From: Patescibacteria group bacterium
Lineage (GTDB): Bacteria > Patescibacteriota > UBA1384 > UBA12157 > JAENIV01
NCBI GenBank assembly: GCA_023485405.1
Contig: JAMCZU010000018.1
Location: 1-33,315, forward strand
DNA length: 33,315 nt
Direction: 5' to 3'
The translations under genes were made by a program, and so were the position numbers. This document shows positions 25,356-33,315 of this stretch, in pieces. Position 1 is the stretch's first letter; the number at the start of each line of letters is the position of its first letter. The notes beneath the pieces were generated by a model. It saw only the letters and a list, made by a program, of their open reading frames with translations, had not been told where the DNA came from and did no database searches.

Positions 25356-25424
25356 ACATGGTATTATTTTTTCGATTGTACTGTTTTTTTAGAATTAAGT
25401 TATAATAAAAGAAAGGAGGTCTCA

Positions 25425-25961
25425 ATGAATGAGAAAAAATTAGCTAAACATTGGTGGGCATTTCTTATAAGAGGAACTGTGGCCATCTTATTTGCTTTAT
25501 TGGCATTTTTGGCCACTGGTTTTACCTTAAGTCTTCTTTTGATTTTCTTGGGAATTTACTTGCTTTTGGATGGACTTTTCACCGTCATCGCTTCGCTAAT
25601 GGCTGCCAGTGATCACAAAAATTGGTGGATTCTCTTGTTAGAAGGAATCATCTCTTTGGCCGCCGGTATCTTTGTCTTTGCCTGGCCTTCACTCACTTTA
25701 GTAATCTTGATCTATATTGTTGCTTTTTGGGCGATTATTACTGGTATTTTCGAATTTCTAGCCAGTATCACTGCTACTTGGGCCGCACCAGGTAAAATTT
25801 TTATTGGCGTAACTGGCGTTTTGTCGATTATTTTAGGTATTATAATTCTTGTCTACCCACTTTTCACTGTTACAGCCACCATTTGGCTTGTTGGTATTTA
25901 TGCTTTAATTATTGGTTTATCATTAATTTTCTTTGGATTTAAGCTAAAATCTTCAAATTAA
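25425..25961 (+). CDS. HdeD/DUF308 family membrane protein
   Basis: Six TM; WWAFLIRGTVAILFALLAF, GIISLAAGIFVFAWPSLT, GVLSIILGIIILVYPL; SD AAAGGAGGT. Confidence 0.82.
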   Translation: MNEKKLAKHWWAFLIRGTVAILFALLAFLATGFTLSLLLIFLGIYLLLDGLFTVIASLMAASDHKNWWILLLEGIISLAAGIFVFAWPSLTLVILIYIVAFWAIITGIFEFLASITATWAAPGKIFIGVTGVLSIILGIIILVYPLFTVTATIWLVGIYALIIGLSLIFFGFKLKSSN

Positions 25962-25986
25962 AGATCCGTGTATGTATGGGAGAAAA

Positions 25987-26904
25987 ATGGCAAAATGGGT
26001 TAAATTTATTTTAATATTTATTGTTATTGTGATTGTTGGTGGTGGATTAATTTTATTTCTTGGAGGTTTAAAAAAAGGGCAACCATCTTCTTCATCATCA
26101 AAACCACCTACAACCACTAACCCAGAGAGCTCTTCAGACCAAACTGGCTTTGAACTGAAAAAATCAAACACTTATTATACCGTTTATTACCACACTGGTG
26201 ACAATACTAATGCCGACAAAACTTTAGATGTTTTAAAAAAAGCAGTTGATCAATATTATAAAATTTATTACGGCATTACACCGCAAAATACGTCTGTCTA
26301 TCTGCCGTTAACGGTTGATGAATATGTCAAAATTGCTGAATTTCCCGGCGGTAAAGAAAATGTTCAAATTGGCGATGGTTCAGCGCCAAATGGTAAAATC
26401 TATTTATACAAACCGTTCGATGATCCAAAAAAAGGAGAGGGTGTTATTATTCATGAAGGTACTCATGCCGCCATTAATGGATTTTTAGGTGGTGGTCAAC
26501 TAATGGATAATTTCCCTGGATTTCTCAACGAAGGCATGGCTTATCACGCTGAATATATGTATAACGCAGGAGTTGATTACGATCCTTTAAGAGAAATATA
26601 TTTTGCCGATCTTTTAAAAAAAGCGGCAAAAACAAGTAATCCTCCATTAATGAGTTTGGACGATCTAGGCAAAAACTGCCAAGGATATATTAGCAATGAA
26701 GATCTTAATGGTCTCTGCCGTGGTCAAGGCACTTTTACTGTTTGGTATATGACAAAAAATTATGGTCAAGATTTCTGGGGAAAATTTTTAACCGATCTTA
26801 AAACGTCCAGCTCTTGGCAAAAATCCCTCGAAACATTAACTACTAAAAATATTAATCAATTAGGGCAAGAAATTGACACAGCACTCAAGTCAGAAATAAA
26901 ATAA
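25987..26904 (+). CDS. membrane-anchored zinc metalloprotease-like protein (HExxH)
   Basis: N-terminal TM; IIHEGTHAAINGF, GFLNEGMAYHAEY (gluzincin-like). Confidence 0.75.
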   Translation: MAKWVKFILIFIVIVIVGGGLILFLGGLKKGQPSSSSSKPPTTTNPESSSDQTGFELKKSNTYYTVYYHTGDNTNADKTLDVLKKAVDQYYKIYYGITPQNTSVYLPLTVDEYVKIAEFPGGKENVQIGDGSAPNGKIYLYKPFDDPKKGEGVIIHEGTHAAINGFLGGGQLMDNFPGFLNEGMAYHAEYMYNAGVDYDPLREIYFADLLKKAAKTSNPPLMSLDDLGKNCQGYISNEDLNGLCRGQGTFTVWYMTKNYGQDFWGKFLTDLKTSSSWQKSLETLTTKNINQLGQEIDTALKSEIK

Positions 26905-26936
26905 TCTATTTAAGACGTGGGCTAAAATCTTGTTTT

Positions 26937-26965
26937 TTGACTTTGCCAAATTTTTAAAGTACGAT
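26937..26965 (+). promoter_or_regulatory. putative promoter for 27001 ORF
   Basis: TTGACT - 17 nt - TACGAT. Confidence 0.45.
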
Positions 26966-27000
26966 GAAAAATCGGTACAACAAAAAGGAGGACGCGTACC

Positions 27001-27375
27001 TTGGCAATCAAAGAACGGAAAATGTTTGATATTCGAAGTGGGAACCAAGACCCTGAATCGAAAATCACTGTTAGGTACGATACTGACGATACCGTTTTGT
27101 TGCCTTGTTTTTGTAATTACGACCCAACTTTACATAAGCAAGTTCATATCCTGCGTCGAGTAGAGAAACTTGAACCTGACGGTACATGGACAATTTATCC
27201 TTCGGTTATTTGGCTAGATGGTGTCTTCGACGAAGATCAGTTACAAACACTCGCGCTAGTTAAGAAAAATGGCGAAAGTGGTATTTTTATTATGAGTTCA
27301 ACCGACGGCGTGCCTGACGGTGAGCTTATGTCAGCGGCCGAAAAAGCAGGCATTCATACCGAAACAATCAACTGA
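27001..27375 (+). CDS. hypothetical protein, 124 aa
   Basis: TTG start with SD AAGGAGG; no recognised family. Confidence 0.65.
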   Translation: MAIKERKMFDIRSGNQDPESKITVRYDTDDTVLLPCFCNYDPTLHKQVHILRRVEKLEPDGTWTIYPSVIWLDGVFDEDQLQTLALVKKNGESGIFIMSSTDGVPDGELMSAAEKAGIHTETIN

Positions 27376-27399
27376 TAATTCCAGTGATGGGGGTAACAG

Positions 27400-27714
27400 A
27401 TGAAAAGACGTGAATTTTTGATTCTTTTCGGTGCTTTTTGCATCAGCGGTTGTGGTGGTGGAGGCGGTTCATCCCAAATTAAAACCCAAGTCAATCTCGA
27501 AGGAAGTAGCCGAAACATCGAAATAAACTCTAATAGTACGGTCATTGAAGCAATCGCGGCAGCATTTCCGTATAAAAAAGGGGACAACGAAACCACCATC
27601 AATGGTATTACTGATAATTGGCGATACACTGTCAATGGCCAAGAACCATCAATCTATGCCGGCAATTATCGTTTAAACTCAGATAGCACCATTGATCTTT
27701 ATCGTATTTCATAG
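27400..27714 (+). CDS. putative lipoprotein with DUF4430-like domain
   Basis: MKRREFLILFGAFCISGCGGG (KRR-F plus lipobox); WRYTVNGQEPSIYAGNYRLNSDSTIDLYR. Confidence 0.65.
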   Translation: MKRREFLILFGAFCISGCGGGGGSSQIKTQVNLEGSSRNIEINSNSTVIEAIAAAFPYKKGDNETTINGITDNWRYTVNGQEPSIYAGNYRLNSDSTIDLYRIS

Positions 27715-27729
27715 AACACTTTCGAATTC

Positions 27730-27758
27730 GCCATGGGCTTTCAAGTCCATGGCTTTTT
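27730..27758 (+). terminator. Rho-independent terminator
   Basis: GCCATGG-gctttcaagt-CCATGGC then TTTTT. Confidence 0.85.
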
Positions 27759-27838
27759 GATTAAATGGGTTATGTTTATTGATAATATTTTGATATTATA
27801 AAATAAAGGTCGATTATTTTTTATTAAAAAGGATCAGA

Positions 27839-28246
27839 ATGACTCAAATAATTAAAAAAATTGCTAAAATTAGTTTGGCAATCTTTGTTCTATCATTTTT
27901 TACTTTTATTTTTGTTAGTCCAGCCTATGCCGCTTCTTCTGGAGATACTGTCGCTTCCACTGACACAACATCAGCAAAACAGCAGAAAAGCTTAGCCCGA
28001 CAAGAACTAAGAAGAGTATATGTTCAAGGAATTCACTCGATTAACCAAGCAGCTAATGAAGCGATTAAAACAATTGGAACACAGTTTCGAATAATGATGC
28101 AATCAGCCACTACTAGCACCGAAAGAACTCAAATAGTTAGAGCCCGCAACCAAGCCATTCGGGAAGTAATAAAAGCAAAGCAAGACGGACTACGTCAAAT
28201 AAGAGAAGGTTATTTAGAAGGTCTAAGAGAAATAAATAGTCAATAA
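27839..28246 (+). CDS. secreted helical hypothetical protein
   Basis: Signal peptide ending PAYA-AS; remainder polar and helix-forming. Confidence 0.7.
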   Translation: MTQIIKKIAKISLAIFVLSFFTFIFVSPAYAASSGDTVASTDTTSAKQQKSLARQELRRVYVQGIHSINQAANEAIKTIGTQFRIMMQSATTSTERTQIVRARNQAIREVIKAKQDGLRQIREGYLEGLREINSQ

Positions 28247-28264
28247 TATTATCCGTAGAGTCAC

Positions 28265-28293
28265 CTAAAATACACCTTCGAGGTGTATTTTAG
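28265..28293. terminator. bidirectional terminator between convergent genes
   Basis: CTAAAATACACCT-tcg-AGGTGTATTTTAG, perfect 13-bp stem. Confidence 0.9.
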
Positions 28294-28297
28294 TATT

Positions 28298-28723
28298 TCA
28301 ACGACGACTTTTGATGATCTCTTCTAAAAGTTTAGTTTGACGAAGTAATTCTTTGTCTTGTGCTTCGAGACGATCTAAAATATGCTCAATATCGTGATAG
28401 CTCGTTTTAGTTGTCTTGTACTCTTCTTCGGCCCTAATTTCCGCGTGTTTTCCTTGAATATTTTGACCTACCATAATCAGCGGCATCAAAAGCAGTTGGA
28501 CGATGTTTCCCAAAAACAAAAGAAAAGCAAAAGGATAGGGATCGAACGGTTTACCGCCAAAATGGGTCTGCCAAAACATCCAACCAACCATAAAAAGAGC
28601 AAAAAAATAAACGGCATACATCGTACCAATGGCCGTGGTTATTCTCAACGCAATTTTGTCCTGGGTCCCTAGCGCTTTTTTGTGAAGAATATTAATGTTT
28701 TCCGGCTCGTGATTTTGAGACAT
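28298..28723 (-). CDS. DUF1003 family membrane protein
   Basis: DKIALRITTAIGTMYAVYFF...FDPYPFAFLLFLGNIVQLLLMPLIMVGQN...AEEEYKT. Confidence 0.8.
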   Translation of the reverse strand: MSQNHEPENINILHKKALGTQDKIALRITTAIGTMYAVYFFALFMVGWMFWQTHFGGKPFDPYPFAFLLFLGNIVQLLLMPLIMVGQNIQGKHAEIRAEEEYKTTKTSYHDIEHILDRLEAQDKELLRQTKLLEEIIKSRR

Positions 28724-28738
28724 TTAATTCCTTTCTAT

Positions 28739-28752
28739 CCGCCAGCTGGCGG
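28739..28752. repeat. 14-bp palindrome filling the mgtA/DUF1003 gap
   Basis: CCGCCAGCTGGCGG, identical to 13357-13370 in yebC. Confidence 0.85.
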
Positions 28753-28757
28753 ATTTT

Positions 28758-31292
28758 TTATTCAAAACCAAATTTTTTAATAAACCAATTTTTGACAATT
28801 TGAGTCAATAACATATTTAAAACCACAATGCCCAGTAAAAATCCGAAAAACAATATCGGCAAGGGTTCAAAACCAAAATACCGAGCAACTGGACTATAAG
28901 GTAAAAATGAAGTTAATAAAACAATACTCAAGGTCGTATAAATTAAAGTTTTACTCGGCCGACTTTGAATAAAAGGAATTTTTTTAGTTCTAATAATAAA
29001 AATGACTAAAATTTGGGTACACAAAGATTCCACAAACCAACCGGTCCGAAATAATTCTGGCGAGGCGTGAAAAACATACCACATCACGCCAAAAGTTGTA
29101 AAATCAAAAATAGAACTAACTGGACCCACAAAAAGCATAAATTCCTTAATGTATTTTATATCCCATGGCCTCGGCTGGATGAGATAATCAGTGTCAACGT
29201 TATCCGTTGGTAAAGCCACCTGAGAAACATCATAAAGAAAATTATTTAGTAAAAGCTGGCTTGGTAAAGCTGGTAAAAATGGTAAAAAAATGCTTGCCCC
29301 TGACATACTAAGCATATTGCCAAAATTAGAGCTTGAGCCGACTTTAATGTATTTAATGATATTGGCAAATGTTTTTCGGCCTTCAACAACACAATTACCA
29401 AGAATTGATAAATCTTTTTCTAACAAAATAATTTCTGCCGTCTCTTTGGCAACATCGAAAGCATTATCCACTGAAATTCCCACATCAGCTGCCCGCAAAG
29501 CCGGCGCATCGTTGATACCATCACCTAAAAAGCCAACTGTATGTTGGTTTCTTAAAACTTCGATCACTCTTTTTTTCTGCATCGGCGAAAGCCTAATAAG
29601 AACATTGACCTTTTCAATCTCTGCTTGAAGCTGTAAGTCGTTTAACTTTTCAATCATTTCTCCGCTTAAAACATTACTAATCTTAATTCCTACTTCGCTA
29701 CAGATTTTTCGAGTGACTAATTCGTTGTCGCCTGATAAAATTTTTAAATCTATTTTATAGGAATTTAATAATTCGATTGCATCTTTCGCCGTTGGTTTAG
29801 GCGGATCCAAAAAAGCCACAAAGCCAACAAAAGTTAAATCTTTTTCATCAGTAACCGAATAGTCTGATTTTTCTTCAACCTCTTTAAAGCCTAAACCCAA
29901 AACTCTAAATCCATCTCGGCTATAATCATCATAAAGTTTTTGAAGATCATTTTTTACCTCTGTTGTTAAAGGACTTATTTTATCATTAACTAAATATTTA
30001 TTCGATCGAGAAAAGATTTCTTCCGGCGCTCCTTTGGATATAAGCTGCTTTTTTGCATCAATTTTTAGAACTATCGAGGAAAGCCGTCTGGAAAAATCAA
30101 ACGGAATTTCATAAATTTTTCGGCAGTTAGATGAATCAAATTTTTTATGGTTTTGAATTGCTCTGTCGAAAAGATTTTCTGAACCTTCTTGAAAATGGCT
30201 GCTTAAATAGGCTAGACGCAAAAGTTCATCACTTTCTTTTCCTTGCGGGTCACAATGTTTAATTAATACTATTTCATTAATTGTCAACGTTCCAGTTTTG
30301 TCAGTACATAAAATATCCATCGCCCCAAAATTTTGAATTGCTCTTAATTCTTTAACAATCACCTTCTTTTTAGCCATATCGATTGCTCCTTTTGAAAGAT
30401 TAATGGCGACAATCATCGGCAACATTTCTGGCGTTAAAGCCACCGCAATTGCTAATGAAAAAAGAAGGGAATCAAGAATATTACCTTTAAAAATGGCATT
30501 AATAATAAAGATAATAATCACTAAAACAAAGGTAAATTTAATCATTAACCATGAAAAATTATTGATTCCTTTTTCAAAAGAAGTCTGCCCTCCAATTTTA
30601 GTCACTTCATGAGAAAGCTTGCCAAATTCAGTATTCTTGCCAGTTTGTAAAACTAATCCTGTACCAGTGCCGCTGGCAATATTAGAACCCATAAAAGCCA
30701 AATTATCGTTATCCCAAAGTGATTCAGCCTTTTTAAATCCTTGGCTCGGATTTTTTTTTGCTGGAAAAGCTTCGCCATTTAAAACTGCTTGATTGATAAA
30801 TAAATTTTGACTGGAAATAATTCGTAAATCAGCTGGAATCATTTTCCCTGACGTCAATTCCACAACGTCACCCGGAACAATCTCGGCCAAAGGTATATCT
30901 TTTTTTTGTCCGGAACGCCAAACTCTGACAACAATTTTTACCATCGCATTTAGTTTTTTAGCACTTTCTGAAGCATGGTATTCCTGGATAAACGAAAGAA
31001 CACCACTTAAAAGAGCCATCAGAAGAATGATCATAGAATTAATTTTTTCACCAAAAAAATAAGAGAGGATGGCAATGGAAATTAGCATCACAATGAGGGG
31101 ACTGGTAAATTTTGAAAGAAACTTTAAAATAACCCCTTTTTCATTTTGACTAACGATTTGATTCGAACCATACTGAAGAAGTCTTTTTTTAGCCTCTTCA
31201 ATAGTTAGCCCGTTTTCTTTGGTTTCAAGTTTTGCCAGAATGTCACTTAAAGGTAGGGTTGGATCTTTAAGTTCATTAAAATTACTAATCAT
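28758..31292 (-). CDS. mgtA: magnesium-translocating P-type ATPase (MgtA/MgtB type)
   Basis: ALTPEMLPMIVAINLSKGAIDMAKKKVIVKELRAIQNFGAMDILCTDKTGTLT, GDGINDAPALRAADVGISV. Confidence 0.93.
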   Translation of the reverse strand: MISNFNELKDPTLPLSDILAKLETKENGLTIEEAKKRLLQYGSNQIVSQNEKGVILKFLSKFTSPLIVMLISIAILSYFFGEKINSMIILLMALLSGVLSFIQEYHASESAKKLNAMVKIVVRVWRSGQKKDIPLAEIVPGDVVELTSGKMIPADLRIISSQNLFINQAVLNGEAFPAKKNPSQGFKKAESLWDNDNLAFMGSNIASGTGTGLVLQTGKNTEFGKLSHEVTKIGGQTSFEKGINNFSWLMIKFTFVLVIIIFIINAIFKGNILDSLLFSLAIAVALTPEMLPMIVAINLSKGAIDMAKKKVIVKELRAIQNFGAMDILCTDKTGTLTINEIVLIKHCDPQGKESDELLRLAYLSSHFQEGSENLFDRAIQNHKKFDSSNCRKIYEIPFDFSRRLSSIVLKIDAKKQLISKGAPEEIFSRSNKYLVNDKISPLTTEVKNDLQKLYDDYSRDGFRVLGLGFKEVEEKSDYSVTDEKDLTFVGFVAFLDPPKPTAKDAIELLNSYKIDLKILSGDNELVTRKICSEVGIKISNVLSGEMIEKLNDLQLQAEIEKVNVLIRLSPMQKKRVIEVLRNQHTVGFLGDGINDAPALRAADVGISVDNAFDVAKETAEIILLEKDLSILGNCVVEGRKTFANIIKYIKVGSSSNFGNMLSMSGASIFLPFLPALPSQLLLNNFLYDVSQVALPTDNVDTDYLIQPRPWDIKYIKEFMLFVGPVSSIFDFTTFGVMWYVFHASPELFRTGWFVESLCTQILVIFIIRTKKIPFIQSRPSKTLIYTTLSIVLLTSFLPYSPVARYFGFEPLPILFFGFLLGIVVLNMLLTQIVKNWFIKKFGFE

Positions 31293-31346
31293 CTTATATC
31301 TAGTATAGATGATTTGGGCTTAGTTCGAAAGATATTAAATATAACT

Positions 31347-31393
31347 TTACACATCAGCCTTTACACATCGGATGTGTAAGTTTTTATGTGTAA
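31347..31393. repeat. nested symmetric palindrome, two direct plus two inverted 8-mers
   Basis: TTACACAT-6-TTACACAT-3-ATGTGTAA-6-ATGTGTAA, abutting the stop codon at 31394-31396. Confidence 0.88.
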
Positions 31394-32278
31394 TTATTTT
31401 GTAATAACTAAATAATTTGCTATTAAAATTAAGATACCACCAACAAGTATATTTAAAGTTATCACTTGGCCTAAAAACAAAGCAGCCAAAATCGCTCCTA
31501 CTACTGGCTCTAAAAGCATAATAATCCCAGCATCAACGGACGCTATTTTTTTAACACCATAAAGATAGGAAACTTGACTTATAGTTACCGCAAAAATACT
31601 GAAGATAACCAACCAAAACCAAGTCATAAGAGGTAAATTTAAGTGAAAAGCAATTAAAGACTGTGGTAATCCTAAATAATTTGAAAAAGGAATAAAAATA
31701 CTAAGTAAAATAACTGAAAAAGTCACACCAAAAAACTGCGAGCTAATTGGATGGCTTCCTTTTTTAGATAATATACTACCAACGATAATCCAACCAGATA
31801 AAGATAGCCCACCAATTAGAGCCAAAACTAAACCAATTAAGTTATAATGTCCGATCGCCTTAAAAGGATTTATAAGAATGAGTATGCCAATCAAAACTAT
31901 AATACAAGCAATAATTTCTCTAATAACAACTTTTTCTTTTAGTCCGAAACGACAAATCAGGGTTGTCCAAAGTGGTTGAGAATATAATAGAAGCACAACT
32001 ATCGCGACAGGAATACCGAAGAACAACGAAGTATATTGACCAATAATTGTACCAGCACCAACTGCACCGTAAAGCACCATCAGCCAAAAGATATTCTTTT
32101 TTAATAAATAATCTTTTTTTAATAGAATTAATGGTAAAAGTGTTAAGGCACCAAGAGCAAAAGGAATTATAGATATTTCAAGAGCCGAAAGTCCTTTATT
32201 GGCGAATATTTGGCCTCCAAAAACAATCAGACCCGATAATATACCTGCAAGAATAACAAATAAATATTCTTTTTTCAT
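31394..32278 (-). CDS. EamA/DMT family transporter
   Basis: Ten hydrophobic segments; two EamA-like repeats; ASVDAGIIMLLEPVVGAILAALFLGQ. Confidence 0.9.
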   Translation of the reverse strand: MKKEYLFVILAGILSGLIVFGGQIFANKGLSALEISIIPFALGALTLLPLILLKKDYLLKKNIFWLMVLYGAVGAGTIIGQYTSLFFGIPVAIVVLLLYSQPLWTTLICRFGLKEKVVIREIIACIIVLIGILILINPFKAIGHYNLIGLVLALIGGLSLSGWIIVGSILSKKGSHPISSQFFGVTFSVILLSIFIPFSNYLGLPQSLIAFHLNLPLMTWFWLVIFSIFAVTISQVSYLYGVKKIASVDAGIIMLLEPVVGAILAALFLGQVITLNILVGGILILIANYLVITK

Positions 32279-32326
32279 ATTTTTATTCTATCAAAAAATC
32301 ATCTGTTACAGAAGACTAAAAAGATA

Positions 32327-33315
32327 TTAAGATTTCAAGAGATCAATAAAAACATTGCTCGGAATTTCCACCCGACCAAATGTTTTCATTCTTTTTTTAC
32401 CTTTGGCTTGCTTTTTTAAAAGTTTGTTTTTTCGAGTGACATCACCACCATAAAGCTTAGCGGTGACATCTTTTTTCATTGCCGAAATATTTTCACGGGC
32501 TAAAATTTTTCCACCGACGGCTACTTGAATGGCGATTTCAAACATTTGTCGTGGAATTAAATCTTTCAATTTTAAAGCCATTTTTTGCGCTTCACTCTGT
32601 GCTTGTAAGCGGGGGACAATGCGAGAAAATTCTTCAATTTTTTCACCAGCGATCATAATATCAAGCTTAACTAAATCACCCGGCCGCCAACCAATTATTT
32701 CATAATTTTGCGACGCATAGCCGGAAGAAACGGATTTTAATTTATCATAAAAATCAATAATAATTTCCGATAAAGGCATTTCGTAAAACAAAATCGCTTT
32801 TTCTAAAATAAATTTTGTATTTTTGTAAATCCCTCTTTTATTTTGAGCAAGTTCCATAATTGGCCCGAGATATTCTTTGGGAGTGATAATTTCTAAATCA
32901 ACCCAAGGTTCTTCATATTCCTCATGGCCAGAAACAACTTTTTTTTCGTAATAAACTTGGGGTTGAGTGACAATCAAATCTAAATTATATTCTCGCTCTA
33001 GTCGAACTTTAGTGATCTCTAAATGTAACAAACCCAAAAAACCACAACGAAAACCATAACCAAAACTTAAAGAATTTTCGGGCTCAAAAGTTAAACTGGA
33101 ATCATTAAGTTTAAGTTTTTCTAACGATTTTCGAAGCAGGTTAGTATCATCACCGGTAGAATAAATACTTGCATATACCATTGGTTGCGGTTTTTTAAAT
33201 CCGGAAATAGGGGAGACCAAAGAGGGGGAGTCCAAAACAACGGTGTCACCAACCAGGATCTCACTTAAATCTTTAGCGCCGGTGGCGATATAACCGATCT
33301 CCCCCATCTTGAGAA
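32327..33315 (-). CDS. lepA: elongation factor 4 (LepA), C-terminal part, truncated at window edge
   Basis: GEIGYIATGAKDLSEILVGDTV, GFRCGFLGLLHLEI, EPWVDLEIITPKEYLGPIMELAQNKRG, LYGGDVTRKNKLLKKQAKGKKRMK. Confidence 0.95.
   Translation of the reverse strand, partial: LKMGEIGYIATGAKDLSEILVGDTVVLDSPSLVSPISGFKKPQPMVYASIYSTGDDTNLLRKSLEKLKLNDSSLTFEPENSLSFGYGFRCGFLGLLHLEITKVRLEREYNLDLIVTQPQVYYEKKVVSGHEEYEEPWVDLEIITPKEYLGPIMELAQNKRGIYKNTKFILEKAILFYEMPLSEIIIDFYDKLKSVSSGYASQNYEIIGWRPGDLVKLDIMIAGEKIEEFSRIVPRLQAQSEAQKMALKLKDLIPRQMFEIAIQVAVGGKILARENISAMKKDVTAKLYGGDVTRKNKLLKKQAKGKKRMKTFGRVEIPSNVFIDLLKS

Noticed and set aside
26930-27163. 77-aa plus ORF overlapping 27001-27375
   Set aside because: No SD, out of frame with the better-supported TTG-started ORF; covers its promoter and leader.
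28382-28672. Antisense ORFs within DUF1003, mgtA, recG, dnaK and others (e.g. 4172-4354 +, 29290-29628 +, 17654-17914 -)
   Set aside because: They overlap well-supported genes, have low-complexity or non-protein-like composition and no recognisable family.
1-33315. CRISPR array, rRNA, prophage, transposase or toxin-antitoxin locus
   Set aside because: No regularly spaced direct repeats, no rRNA-like sequence, and no recombinase, phage or toxin signatures in the ORF track.
1-33315. Alternative genetic code (UGA recoded)
   Set aside because: dnaK ends naturally at TGA (18777-18779) and the other family proteins are intact with standard stops.

Overview
33.3-kb AT-rich bacterial segment. Gene content and compact layout suggest a Candidate Phyla Radiation (Patescibacteria)-like genome; this is inference, no marker search was run. 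Standard code 11 fits (dnaK ends in TGA). Housekeeping genes: miaA, recG, ruvC, yebC, galT, grpE-dnaK-dnaJ, split comEC, comEA-like, an IscU-like scaffold, mgtA-type ATPase, partial lepA. There is a 7-gene surface-glycan cluster (4-10.6 kb), a small putative redox cluster (cupredoxin / mini-b561-like / DUF2769 / GSDH-like, 22.2-24.2 kb), many small membrane or secreted proteins and two tRNAs (Leu-UAG, Lys-UUU). No CRISPR, rRNA, phage or transposase was seen. The most striking non-genic signal is a set of short palindromic elements. Some lie in-frame inside genes (recG twice, yebC, a 66-aa ORF). Three copies of one family (core ~ ATGGAYAAGCTWACGCTTRTCGCGGAATT) sit just upstream of galT, dnaJ and the cupredoxin gene. 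At galT the element is flanked by a 22-bp direct repeat (20/22) of the gene's own start (MAKLRQN), and at dnaJ by a second in-frame J-domain-like N-terminus (MTKDYY). Other candidates: an operator-like inverted repeat in the dnaK promoter, structured 5' leaders, and a nested symmetric palindrome beside the EamA gene stop codon.
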